From: Parvibaculum sp040390855
Lineage (GTDB): Bacteria; Pseudomonadota; Alphaproteobacteria; Parvibaculales; Parvibaculaceae
DNA: 64,000 bases
Assembly (NCBI GenBank): GCA_040390855.1
Contig: JAZJXO010000028.1
Span: 94,796-158,795 of the forward strand
Reading direction: 5' to 3'
The translations under genes and the position numbers were made by a program. Positions 1 to 7,564 of the stretch are shown here, piece after piece. The first letter of the stretch is position 1, and every line of letters begins with the position of its first letter. The notes under the pieces are model-generated. The model had not been told where the DNA came from, ran no database searches, and saw only the letters and a program-made list of their open reading frames with translations.

Positions 1-516
1 GGCGCGAAGTTGAAAAACCTCCGAGCCGACTTTGAATGTATCGCCGATTTTCAATCCAAGCCGCGCAACGAGACTGGGTTCGGCAATCGCACCGTAAACA
101 CCATCCTTGGCCGCCAGCGCCTCATTCATTGTCATGTCGGGCGCAAGCTTCATTGCGCCGTAAAGCGGATAGGCCTTGTCAACGGATTTGAGTTCCACGA
201 GGCTTTGCGTCGCATCCGTGCGCGCCATCGCCCGCATTTCAATCGTACGACTGATCTCGTTTTTATCCCGCCCGAAAGCGGCATATTCCGCCGGTCGCGC
301 CTCACGCTGCAGAAGACGCACATCAAGATCGCCGCCCAGAATATCCTGACCGCGTTCCGACAACCCCCGCGTCAAAGCGCTCGACACGGAACCGACGCCC
401 GCAATCGCCGCAACACCGAGCGCGAGACAAGCAATGAAAATGCGAAAACCGGCAAGGCCGCCGCGCAACTCACGCCGCGCGAGACGAAACGCCAGAGAAA
501 AAGACGCCTCACTCAT
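1..516 (-). CDS. ybbP: FtsX-like ABC transporter permease, YbbP type (3' part outside window)
   Basis: The start is visible but the stop lies beyond base 1; about 172 N-terminal residues can be read. They begin MSEASFSLAFRLARREL, then a first hydrophobic segment (about residues 20-45) and a soluble region typical of large MacB/FtsX-fold permeases. The ATG overlaps the stop of the upstream ATPase gene by four bases (ATGA), so the two are translationally coupled. With the divergent tesA this reproduces the known tesA-ybbA-ybbP arrangement, in which the complete permease is usually over 800 residues. The likely role is an inner-membrane mechanotransmission permease acting on a lipid or periplasmic substrate; the substrate is unknown. 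The assignment is by context and N-terminal pattern. Confidence 0.8.
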   Translation of the reverse strand, partial: MSEASFSLAFRLARRELRGGLAGFRIFIACLALGVAAIAGVGSVSSALTRGLSERGQDILGGDLDVRLLQREARPAEYAAFGRDKNEISRTIEMRAMARTDATQSLVELKSVDKAYPLYGAMKLAPDMTMNEALAAKDGVYGAIAEPSLVARLGLKIGDTFKVGSEVFQLRA

Positions 517-1229
517 ATACTGACCTTGGCAAGCGCCTGTGCCGCTTGACCCGAATCAATCCGCTCGATCAGCCCGTCGCGCAAATGCACCACCTGCTCA
601 CAGCGTTCGGCCAATGTCACATCATGGGTGATGAGAAGCAGTGTCGCATTCTTGCGGGTATGAAGATCGAACATCAACTCGATAATATCGCCGCCCGTCG
701 TCTGGTCCAGATTGCCGGTGGGCTCGTCGGCGAGCAGAATTTCAGGATCGCCCACAACGGCGCGCGCCAGCGCCACGCGCTGTTGCTCGCCGCCCGAAAG
801 CTGCCCTGGATAATGCGTGAGCCGGTGACCGAGCCCCACGAGTTTCAATTCTTCCTCGGCGCGGTCAAAGGCGTCAGCACGACCGGCAAACTCAAGCGGG
901 ATCGCCACATTCTCAAGCGCCGTCATGGTGGGAATGAGATGAAAGGACTGAAAGACAATGCCGACATGTGCACGGCGGAACTTTGCAAGACCATCTTCAT
1001 TGAGCTGGGTGAGGTCTTCGCCCGCCACATTGACCGTGCCGGCGCTTGGCCGCTCAAGTCCGGCAAGCACCATGAGCAATGTCGATTTGCCCGAGCCCGA
1101 AGGACCGACAAGGCCCGCAGTACGCCCGCGGCCGACGGCAAGATCAATCCCGCGCAGGATATTGACCGGACCTGCCTGGCTGGGCAGGGTGAGCATCACA
1201 TTTTTAAGCTCAATGATGTTTTCAGCCAA
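513..1229 (-). CDS. ybbA: ABC transporter ATPase, YbbA/LolD type
   Basis: A 238-residue nucleotide-binding subunit. Visible motifs are Walker A GPSGSGKST (about residues 42-50), the signature LSGGEQQRVALARA (about 143-156), Walker B ILLADEPTG just after, and a switch histidine in LLITHD. Length and motif spacing fit the MacB/LolD/YbbA branch that drives FtsX-fold permeases. The start is TTG, preceded by GGGAAGG about 10 bases upstream; no in-frame ATG fits better. It overlaps the permease start by four bases and is divergent from the esterase gene, giving the tesA/ybbA/ybbP neighbourhood. LolD for lipoprotein release is an alternative, but no LolC/E-type gene is visible. Confidence 0.9.
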   Translation of the reverse strand: MAENIIELKNVMLTLPSQAGPVNILRGIDLAVGRGRTAGLVGPSGSGKSTLLMVLAGLERPSAGTVNVAGEDLTQLNEDGLAKFRRAHVGIVFQSFHLIPTMTALENVAIPLEFAGRADAFDRAEEELKLVGLGHRLTHYPGQLSGGEQQRVALARAVVGDPEILLADEPTGNLDQTTGGDIIELMFDLHTRKNATLLLITHDVTLAERCEQVVHLRDGLIERIDSGQAAQALAKVSI

Positions 1230-1308
1230 ATGTCTGTTGCCTTCCCGCTTGCTTTACCGGACCTTCTTGTCCGCTCTTCTTCCGGCCTACCCTCATAAGC
1301 GATATGGC

Positions 1309-2040
1309 ATGTCTCCGACGATTTACAAGAAATTGACCCACGCCCGTGATTTGACCCACGCCAGTGACCTGACGCGTCTTTGCGTCGCAATGATGGCGGC
1401 TATAGCACTCGCCGTCATATTCTACGGCTGGCTGGCCACCGTTCCGGCGCTAGCGGACGAAAAAGCCCCCGCCCAAAAGCCCTTCGTCATTATGGCTTTC
1501 GGCGACAGTCTGACAGCAGGCTATCTGCTCGGCCCCGACGAAGGCTTCGTGCCCCAACTCCAGAAAGCCTTGCGCGCCAGAGGTCACGGCAATGTCGAAG
1601 TGCGCAACGCCGGCGTCTCGGGCGACACGACAGCAGGCGGGCTCACAAGACTCGACTGGTCGGTGGGGTCTGAAACCGACGCTGTCATTTTGGAACTCGG
1701 TGCCAATGACGCACTCAGAGGCATTGATCCCGCGCTGACGCGGCGGAACCTCGAACAGATGATCCGCACGTTGCAAGCCCGCCATATCCGCGTGTTGCTT
1801 GTCGGTATGCTCGCACCGCCCAATATGGGCGCGGACTACGGCCAGGCTTTCAACCCGATTTACCCCGACATCGCCCGCGAGTTCGATCTGGACCTCTATC
1901 CGTTTTTTCTCGACGGCGTGGCAGCACAAGCCTCGCTGACACTTGCCGATGGGATGCATCCCAATCCAAAAGGGGTCGCCGTCATGGTCGAGGGGATCCT
2001 GCCCAAAGTTGAAAATCTGATTTTACCGCTCGGCAACTGA
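1309..2040 (+). CDS. tesA: Arylesterase / lysophospholipase, TesA type (SGNH hydrolase)
   Basis: A secreted or periplasmic SGNH hydrolase of 243 residues as called. Block I GDSLTAG holds the nucleophile (Ser67), block III reads GANDAL, and block V DGMHPN supplies Asp214 and His217, so the catalytic set is complete. A hydrophobic stretch (about residues 26-49, ending VPALA) looks like a signal peptide. The ATG at 1309 gives an unusually long N-region that contains a duplicated six-residue unit (LTHARD/LTHASD); an ATG at 1390 would give a more ordinary signal peptide. Start choice is therefore uncertain while the body is secure. It is divergent from ybbA, as in many proteobacteria. Confidence 0.9.
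   Translation: MSPTIYKKLTHARDLTHASDLTRLCVAMMAAIALAVIFYGWLATVPALADEKAPAQKPFVIMAFGDSLTAGYLLGPDEGFVPQLQKALRARGHGNVEVRNAGVSGDTTAGGLTRLDWSVGSETDAVILELGANDALRGIDPALTRRNLEQMIRTLQARHIRVLLVGMLAPPNMGADYGQAFNPIYPDIAREFDLDLYPFFLDGVAAQASLTLADGMHPNPKGVAVMVEGILPKVENLILPLGN
1333..1368 (+). repeat. Tandem duplication, 2 x 18 bp, at the 5' end of tesA
   Basis: Two adjacent 18-base units beginning TTGACCCACGCC match at 16 of 18 positions. They are in frame with the upstream tesA start and would encode LTHARD and LTHASD. If translation actually starts at 1390, the repeat lies in the leader, where the TTGACC elements could act as promoter or operator parts. Confidence 0.75.
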
Positions 2041-2091
2041 GCGCACCCATTCCCGCATATCTGCATAAAACGAAACAGAGGGCGACACTCT

Positions 2092-3138
2092 ATGAACTAC
2101 CGCAAACTTGGCCGGACCGACCTCAAGGTCAGCGAAATCTGCCTCGGTACCATGACATGGGGCGAACAGAACACTGAAAGTCAGGGCCATGAGCAGATGG
2201 ACTATGCACTCAGTGAAGGCATCAATTTTTTCGACACATCGGAAATGTATCCGGTGCCGCCCAAGCCCGAAACACAAGGCAGGACCGAAACAATCATCGG
2301 CACCTGGTTCAAAGCACGCAAGAACCGTGACAAGGTGATCCTCGCCACCAAAATCGCAGGCCGTTCACCGATGAACTGGTTTCGCGACGACAAATCGCCG
2401 ACCGAGCAGAGCCGTTCCCAGATCATAGAAGCGGTCGACAAGAGTCTGAAACGTCTGCAAACGGATTATATCGACCTCTATCAGCTTCACTGGCCTGATC
2501 GTCCGATCTCGCTCTTCGGCAGCAATGGCCTGACCTACCGCCATGTGGAAGCGACTTCGAATCCGATTCATGAAATTCTTGAAACCCTCAATGACATCGT
2601 CAAGGCAGGCAAGGTTCGCCATATTGGTCTTTCGAACGAAAGCCCCTGGGGCACGATGAAATTCGTGGCTGAATCGGACGCACGCAATCTACCGCGTGTT
2701 CAGTCGATCCAGAATGCCTATAATCTCATCAACCGCACGTTTGAACTGGGTGGTGCCGAAATTGCACATCAGGAACAGGTGGGCCTTCTCGCTTATTCGC
2801 CGCTCGCGCAAGGCTATCTCACCGGCAAATACCAGAATAGCGCACTACCTGCCGGATCGCGCAAAGCGCTTTTCAACCGTTTGCAGCGTTATGAAAGCCC
2901 GCAGAGCAACGCGGCAATTGACGCATATCTCGCCATTGCTAAAAAGCACGACCTTGATGCGAGCCAGATGGCCAACCAGTTTGTCACCACACGCTCTTTC
3001 GTTACGTCGAACATTATCGGCGCGACAACAATGGAGCAGTTGCAACTGGCTGTGTCCTCACGTCATGTCAAATGGTCGGACGAACTTGAGAAAGAGATCA
3101 ACGCAGAGCACGCGAAGCAACCGAACCCCTGCCCGTGA
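2092..3138 (+). CDS. Aldo/keto reductase, Tas-like
   Basis: A 348-residue NADP(H)-dependent aldo/keto reductase with the (beta/alpha)8 fold. It starts MNYRKLGRTDLKVSEICLG. Visible catalytic elements are the Asp and Tyr of FFDTSEMYP, the Lys of LATKIAG and the His of LYQLHWPD; the coenzyme-binding end shows IIGATTMEQL. Length and the extended loop after the Tyr fit the E. coli Tas protein (NADP-dependent oxidoreductase) better than short AKRs. The gene follows tesA by 51 bases and ends just before an intrinsic terminator, so it is probably its own unit or co-transcribed with tesA. The physiological substrate cannot be inferred. Confidence 0.9.
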   Translation: MNYRKLGRTDLKVSEICLGTMTWGEQNTESQGHEQMDYALSEGINFFDTSEMYPVPPKPETQGRTETIIGTWFKARKNRDKVILATKIAGRSPMNWFRDDKSPTEQSRSQIIEAVDKSLKRLQTDYIDLYQLHWPDRPISLFGSNGLTYRHVEATSNPIHEILETLNDIVKAGKVRHIGLSNESPWGTMKFVAESDARNLPRVQSIQNAYNLINRTFELGGAEIAHQEQVGLLAYSPLAQGYLTGKYQNSALPAGSRKALFNRLQRYESPQSNAAIDAYLAIAKKHDLDASQMANQFVTTRSFVTSNIIGATTMEQLQLAVSSRHVKWSDELEKEINAEHAKQPNPCP

Positions 3139-3148
3139 TTTTCAAATA

Positions 3149-3190
3149 GAATTGTCACCTCGCCCTTGTCGCGGGGTGACAATTCTTCTT
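3149..3190 (+). terminator. Intrinsic terminator after the Tas-like reductase
   Basis: A perfect 11-bp inverted repeat, GAATTGTCACC (3149-3159) with GGTGACAATTC (3175-3185), is followed by TTCTT. It lies between the reductase stop and the thpR start. Confidence 0.75.
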
Positions 3191-3203
3191 AGCACCGGAA
3201 ACA

Positions 3204-3776
3204 ATGATCCGTCTTTTCACAGCGCTTGAAATTCCCGACGAGATTGCCGAACGGCTGACGCCCCTTCAGCGCGGCATCGAGCATGCGCGCTGGATTGAAT
3301 CTGAGAACTTCCACATCACACTGCGCTTCATCGGCGATGTGCCCGAAAATATCGCCGACGATATAGATACCGAACTCGCGCGCATTCCCTTCAAGCCGCT
3401 CACTCTGACGCTGGAGGGGGTGGGTGCCTTTGGTGGCGCTGAACCTCATGCGATCTATGCAAGCGTCAGACCCGATGCAAACTTAACGATTTTGCAAGGC
3501 CGACACGAAAGCGCAATGCGACGTGTCGGCATGAAGCCGGATTCTCAGAATTTCACGCCGCATGTGACATTGGCCCGTCTGCCGCGCCGCATTGATTTGG
3601 GCGAAGTTTTTTCATTCGTCGCAGAACATAATTTGCTCGCAACACCGACATTTGTTGTGCCACGCTTTATCCTGTATTCCGCAAAAGAAAAGACAGGCGG
3701 CGGGCCTTATGTAAAAGAGCGCGCCTATCCCGATGGCGTTTATGCCGATGACCTCACCCCTGATGTCGATGAATAG
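3204..3776 (+). CDS. thpR: RNA 2',3'-cyclic phosphodiesterase (2H phosphoesterase)
   Basis: A 190-residue 2H-superfamily protein with both diagnostic His motifs: HITLRFIG (about residues 37-44) and HVTLARL about 80-90 residues later. The opening MIRLFTALEIP is typical of ThpR/LigT, which hydrolyses 2',3'-cyclic phosphate at RNA or oligonucleotide ends to a 2'-phosphate. It is followed six bases later by the pterin dehydratase gene, so the two form an operon running from the terminator at 3149 to the one at 4127. The biological RNA substrate is not established for this family in bacteria. Confidence 0.92.
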   Translation: MIRLFTALEIPDEIAERLTPLQRGIEHARWIESENFHITLRFIGDVPENIADDIDTELARIPFKPLTLTLEGVGAFGGAEPHAIYASVRPDANLTILQGRHESAMRRVGMKPDSQNFTPHVTLARLPRRIDLGEVFSFVAEHNLLATPTFVVPRFILYSAKEKTGGGPYVKERAYPDGVYADDLTPDVDE

Positions 3777-3782
3777 GACCAG

Positions 3783-4088
3783 ATGATGATTGCCAAACTG
3801 ACGCCCGCTGAACTCGACAAGGCGCTTGCTTCGCTCAAAGGCTGGGAAAAAGTGAAAGGGCGCGGCGCGATTGAAAAAACCTTCACGTTCAAGGATTTTT
3901 CCGAAGCTTTCGGCTGGATGAGCCGCATCGCGCTTGCTGCGGAAAAAGCCGACCACCATCCTGAATGGTTCAATGTCTACAAGACCGTGATTGTGCAACT
4001 CACCACGCATGACGCCAAAGGCGTGTCTGAGCGCGACATCGCAATGGCCAAACTCATGGACAAGCTCGCAGGCAAAGCGGGTAAGTGA
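3783..4088 (+). CDS. phhB: Pterin-4a-carbinolamine dehydratase
   Basis: A 101-residue protein of the PCD/DCoH family, close to the usual size. The signature is present: GAIEKTFTFKDF, then ADHHPEWFNVY, which carries the paired active-site histidines, and VIVQLTTHDAKGVSERD. The enzyme dehydrates 4a-hydroxytetrahydropterin, recycling the pterin cofactor of aromatic amino-acid hydroxylases. No phenylalanine hydroxylase gene is visible nearby, so a role in molybdopterin or general pterin metabolism is possible. Two ATG codons stand in tandem; the first is used. It shares a transcript with thpR. Confidence 0.93.
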   Translation: MMIAKLTPAELDKALASLKGWEKVKGRGAIEKTFTFKDFSEAFGWMSRIALAAEKADHHPEWFNVYKTVIVQLTTHDAKGVSERDIAMAKLMDKLAGKAGK

Positions 4089-4126
4089 ATTTTTGAAAAT
4101 TCATAGTTGGATGCGAGAAGCAGAAA

Positions 4127-4154
4127 AAAGCCCCGATATTTCCATCGGGGCTTT
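4127..4154. terminator. Bidirectional terminator between convergent genes
   Basis: A perfect 11-bp stem, AAAGCCCCGAT / ATCGGGGCTTT, has a six-base loop. A-rich sequence precedes it and T-rich sequence follows, so it can end both the phhB transcript and the convergent SDR transcript. Confidence 0.85.
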
Positions 4155-4176
4155 CACTTCCGCTGGGGCGAAAAAA

Positions 4177-4959
4177 TTAGCGAGGGGCCATACGAATAGC
4201 ACCGTCAAGGCGAACGGTTTCGCCGTTGAAGTAGCCGTTTGTGATCATCTGCATGGCAAGCGATGCATATTCATCCGGATTGCCGAGACGCGACGGGAAC
4301 GGCACCTGAGCACCGAGCGCCTGACGGACTTTTTCGGGCGCACCGGCAAGCAGCGGCGTGTCGAAAATGCCAGGCAGGATCGTGTTGATGCGGATGCCTT
4401 CGCGCGACAGGTCACGCGCGATGGGGAGTGTCATGCCAACAACACCGGCTTTCGATGCCGAGTAAGCCGCCTGGCCGATCTGACCATCAACAGCAGCAAC
4501 CGAACCCGTGTTGACGATGGCACCCCGATCACCGTTCGACTGCGGATCAAGCGTCAACATGCCAGCAGCCGACTTCGCGATGCAACGGAACGTGCCGACG
4601 AGGTTGATCTGGATGATGAGGTTGAACTTGTCGAGCGGAAAATATTCCGGCGCGCCTGTTTCCTTATTGCGCGAGGCGGTCTTGATCGCGTTGCCCGTAC
4701 CAGCGCAGTTCACAAGGATGCGTTCCTGACCGTTGGCCGCACGCAGCTTTGCAAAACCAGCGTCAACGGAGGCTTCGTCCGTTACGTTCACTTTGGCAAA
4801 TGCACCGCCGAGTTCTTTGGCAATAGCTTCGCCCTTGTCTTCCTGCAGATCGAAAATGCCGATCTTGACGCCTTGCGAAGCGAGGAGACGAGCGGTCGCT
4901 GCGCCGAGGCCCGATGCGCCGCCAGTGATAATGGCGGAAATTGAGCTGTCGAGTTTCAT
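4177..4959 (-). CDS. Short-chain dehydrogenase, 3-hydroxyacyl-CoA dehydrogenase (HSD10-like)
   Basis: A 260-residue classical SDR. The Rossmann motif TGGASGLG is at residues 12-19 and NCAG at about 84-87. The catalytic residues are Ser153, Tyr166 and Lys170 (YSASK), and a C-terminal LPGIFDTPLL segment is present. The sequence pattern resembles type-2 3-hydroxyacyl-CoA dehydrogenase / HSD17B10, which oxidises (S)-3-hydroxyacyl-CoA with NAD in beta-oxidation or branched-chain degradation. The start was set at the ATG at 4959 because AAAGGA precedes it at good spacing. It is monocistronic and ends at the shared terminator. Assignment to the acyl-CoA subgroup is inference. Confidence 0.88.
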   Translation of the reverse strand: MKLDSSISAIITGGASGLGAATARLLASQGVKIGIFDLQEDKGEAIAKELGGAFAKVNVTDEASVDAGFAKLRAANGQERILVNCAGTGNAIKTASRNKETGAPEYFPLDKFNLIIQINLVGTFRCIAKSAAGMLTLDPQSNGDRGAIVNTGSVAAVDGQIGQAAYSASKAGVVGMTLPIARDLSREGIRINTILPGIFDTPLLAGAPEKVRQALGAQVPFPSRLGNPDEYASLAMQMITNGYFNGETVRLDGAIRMAPR

Positions 4960-5137
4960 GGGTCTGTTTCCTTTGTCCCGCGAGAGGCCCGCTACCGAAC
5001 GGGCTTTTAATTGGTGCCGATTTAACAAATTAGGCAGGGGTCATGCGAGCCAAAAATGCATGGAAACAGGGGGATTCTGCGAGCTTACCCATTTGACGCA
5101 GGGGACGGCTCACTTGCCTACAAGCTCGCCTGCCCCC

Positions 5138-5545
5138 ATGTTTGACAAGACTGAGTGTGAAACGGAGCCTCAAACGCCGATGGTTGAGCAGACCAAACCC
5201 CAAAACCTGCCTGTGCTTTACCAAAAGCAGGAAGAAAAAGTGCGTCAGGGCTTTTGGAAAAAGATGGCCCGCGCAGCAGGACGCATTCCATTTGCCGAAG
5301 AAGCCGCCGCCGCCTGGTTCTGCACCCGCGACCCCAATACGCCCCTGCGCGTCAAGGCAACGCTCATCGCCGCCCTCGCTTATTTTGTGCTCCCGACCGA
5401 TCTCGTACCGGATTTTATCGCGGGGCTCGGATTCACCGATGACGCCACCGTGCTCATGGCCGCTATCGGTCTCGTCTCAACCCACATCACGCCTGCGCAC
5501 CGCGAAGCCGCCAAAAAGGCGCTGGGCTCAAGCCCAGACGCCTGA
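5138..5545 (+). CDS. DUF1232 (YkvA-like) membrane-associated protein
   Basis: About 135 residues. The DUF1232 core is clear: RVKATLIAALAYFVLPTDLV followed by PDFIAGLGFTDDATVL, the P(T/I)DLxPDxxxxxGxxDD pattern of the family. One or two hydrophobic helices overlap the motif. The start is uncertain: ATG 5138 gives 135 residues without a ribosome site, while ATG 5180 gives 121 residues with GGAG 12 bases upstream. The 3' end overlaps the convergent serine hydrolase gene by 18 bases. Function is unknown; the family is often found as a small membrane protein. Confidence 0.85.
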   Translation: MFDKTECETEPQTPMVEQTKPQNLPVLYQKQEEKVRQGFWKKMARAAGRIPFAEEAAAAWFCTRDPNTPLRVKATLIAALAYFVLPTDLVPDFIAGLGFTDDATVLMAAIGLVSTHITPAHREAAKKALGSSPDA

Positions 5546-6748
5546 CGCATTGGAGCGATAGCCGAGGCCCTTGTACGCCTCGTCAATCAGCGACTGACAG
5601 CGCTCGTTCACCAGAATGCCGTTGCCCATGCGGTTCATATTGTAGCCGAAGCTCATCTTCGCTTCAGGATCGGCAAAGCCGATGGAACCACCCATGCCGA
5701 CATGACCGAAAGCCGCATCCGACATGATGCAGCTCATATTGTGGGTGTTGGGTACTTTGCGATTGTCCATCGACTTCATAAAACCGAGCGCAAAGCGCGA
5801 CGGGATCATCAGTGTTGCGTCTTCATGCGTCGCCATTGAGACACGTCCCATGCGGGCAAGCGTATCCGCTGACACGAGCTTGCCGTTTGCAAGCGGCTGA
5901 TAGAGACCGGCCAACCCGCGACCGTTTGAGATACCGTTGGCCGATCCGATTTCAGCGGCATGGGCCTCGCGCGAATTGAAATCAGCAACACCTCCGTTCA
6001 TCAGGAAGAGATGCGCTGGCGATGTCGGATCGGACATCACCGTCTGCGTGAATTTGGATGCAAGCGTCGCCGCATCAGGCTGGGCATAGATCATCGGCGC
6101 GACGCGGGGCTCAAGCTCTTCCGGCAGACCGATGTGAAACTCGACACCTAGCGGCTTTGCCAATTCATCGCGCATAAACGCCCCGAGACGTCTGCCGGAC
6201 GCTCGATGCACAAGCTCGCCCACCGTCCACGCAAAGGTCACACCATGATAGCCGTTGCGCGTACCCGGCTGCCAGAAGGGCGCTTCATCTTCGAGCGTTT
6301 TCACCATGTAGTCGTAATCGTAATAAGCGCCGTCCTTGAGCTTGGCGCGCACATGCGGCAGACCAACGGAATGATCGAGCATCATAGAGACGAGCGCGTC
6401 TTCTTTGCCGTTCTTTGCAAATTCGGGCCAGTATTTTGCAACCGGCGCGTCAAGATCAAGCCGCCCGCGATCAGCAAGCATATGCGCGCAAATCGCCGCG
6501 ATGCCCTTGGTGCAGGAGAACACAATCGACATCGTGTCACGCGTCCATGCCGCACCGCCGCGTTCCTTCCTGCCGCCCCAAAGATCGACAAGCGTTTTGC
6601 CTTCAAGCGTCAGCGCAACATTGGCCCCGACCTCATCATTCTTTTCGTAGTTCTCCACAAAGACATCCACGACGCCTTTGAACTTCGGATCATATTCGCC
6701 TTCAAGCAGACCTGCGCTCGTTTCACGCGAGAATTTTGTCAGTGCCAT
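5528..6748 (-). CDS. Serine hydrolase of the beta-lactamase/EstB (LACTB-like) family
   Basis: A 406-residue class C beta-lactamase-fold hydrolase. The nucleophile motif SxxK is intact as SCTK (Ser78-Lys81). The second motif is YHG in RNGYHGVTFAW, the YH-type variant usual for this esterase branch, and the third is HVGMGGS. No signal peptide is seen, so it is probably cytosolic. Esterase or lactamase-like hydrolase is a safer label than antibiotic resistance. It is the last gene of a minus-strand run with the SGNH-like protein 38 bases upstream and the quinone oxidoreductase before that. GGGAGAG precedes the ATG. Confidence 0.9.
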   Translation of the reverse strand: MALTKFSRETSAGLLEGEYDPKFKGVVDVFVENYEKNDEVGANVALTLEGKTLVDLWGGRKERGGAAWTRDTMSIVFSCTKGIAAICAHMLADRGRLDLDAPVAKYWPEFAKNGKEDALVSMMLDHSVGLPHVRAKLKDGAYYDYDYMVKTLEDEAPFWQPGTRNGYHGVTFAWTVGELVHRASGRRLGAFMRDELAKPLGVEFHIGLPEELEPRVAPMIYAQPDAATLASKFTQTVMSDPTSPAHLFLMNGGVADFNSREAHAAEIGSANGISNGRGLAGLYQPLANGKLVSADTLARMGRVSMATHEDATLMIPSRFALGFMKSMDNRKVPNTHNMSCIMSDAAFGHVGMGGSIGFADPEAKMSFGYNMNRMGNGILVNERCQSLIDEAYKGLGYRSNASGVWA

Positions 6749-6786
6749 TTTTTCTCTCCCTGATATTCGTTTTTGTTTCTTGATTC

Positions 6787-7509
6787 TTATTTCTGTCTCG
6801 GCGGCGGCGCGTAACCATCGCGGAGCAAAATGTCTTTGATCGAGGCCGCAAGAACGGCGCGGCCCTGACCATTGAGATCGAGACCGAACCAGTCAAACAT
6901 TTCATCATTCGCCACATCCGCACCTGTTGTGAACGCAGGGGCAACGTCAATGAAATGCAGGCTCTTGTCTTTCGCTGCATAAGCCGCCACCAGAGCGTTG
7001 GCTCGTTTACGCCCAAGCCAGCGCGACTGGCGCATGGGTTCGGGCAGGATCGACACGAAATAGACCGGAGCCGTCACATGGGCTTTGCGCAATGTCGTGA
7101 CAAAAGCCTCGATGTCGGCCAGCACATCTTCTGGGCGGCGTTCATGGGCACCCGACATGTCGCTGCTGCCCGCCATCAGCACAATGGCGCGCGGACGATA
7201 AGGCACAACAATGCGAGGAATGTAATAAGTGATATGAGAAATCTGCGCACCGCCGAAACCGCGTGCGATGACAGGAATAGGTGCCATATCCCGCGCCAGA
7301 CTGTTCCATTGGCGCACATCATCATCGCCAAGAAAAAGCACTGCGCCGCGCGGCGGCGGATTGGAGACATCACGACGCTCAAAGCCTGCAATGTCTCCCG
7401 CCCAATAGGTCGGATCACCTGTCGAAAGCAGGACATAGAGAAGAAAGCCGAAAAGCGCGGACGCGGCGAGAAAAATCAATCCGCCGATCATCAATACCGT
7501 TCGCCGCAT
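6787..7509 (-). CDS. SGNH-hydrolase-fold membrane-anchored protein, catalytic residues lost
   Basis: 240 residues with an N-terminal membrane anchor (about residues 5-29) and an SGNH/GDSL-like domain. Family landmarks remain: FLGxxxVRQWNSLARDMAPIP, IARGFGGAQISH, PYRPRAIVLMAG and NALVAAYAAKD. The block I serine is replaced, reading GDDD at 61-64. Block III is GSSD (114-117), without the Asn. The block V D-x-x-H is replaced by F208-G-L-D211. All positions expected for Ser, Asn, Asp and His catalysis are therefore changed. The frame is open and full length, so it looks like a pseudoenzyme, not a decayed gene. It sits between the quinone oxidoreductase and the serine hydrolase, all on the minus strand. 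Confidence 0.82.
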   Translation of the reverse strand: MRRTVLMIGGLIFLAASALFGFLLYVLLSTGDPTYWAGDIAGFERRDVSNPPPRGAVLFLGDDDVRQWNSLARDMAPIPVIARGFGGAQISHITYYIPRIVVPYRPRAIVLMAGSSDMSGAHERRPEDVLADIEAFVTTLRKAHVTAPVYFVSILPEPMRQSRWLGRKRANALVAAYAAKDKSLHFIDVAPAFTTGADVANDEMFDWFGLDLNGQGRAVLAASIKDILLRDGYAPPPRQK

Positions 7510-7564
7510 CGGCCTCCGCCCCCTCTTGCCTTACTCAGTATACAAATAATAAATGTTGAAAGAC

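Noticed and set aside
10..549. Plus-strand open frame of about 180 codons at the left edge
   Set aside because: It is antisense to the ybbP-type permease and ybbA end, whose minus-strand reading is coherent with motifs and coupled starts.
3991..4944. Plus-strand open frame of 317 codons
   Set aside because: It overlaps the end of phhB and runs antisense through the HSD10-like SDR gene; it shows no family pattern.
5528..6748. Loss of the YxN motif in the EstB-like hydrolase
   Set aside because: It reads YHG, but YH-type motifs are usual for this esterase branch, and Ser78-Lys81 and HVGMGGS are intact, so it is probably active.
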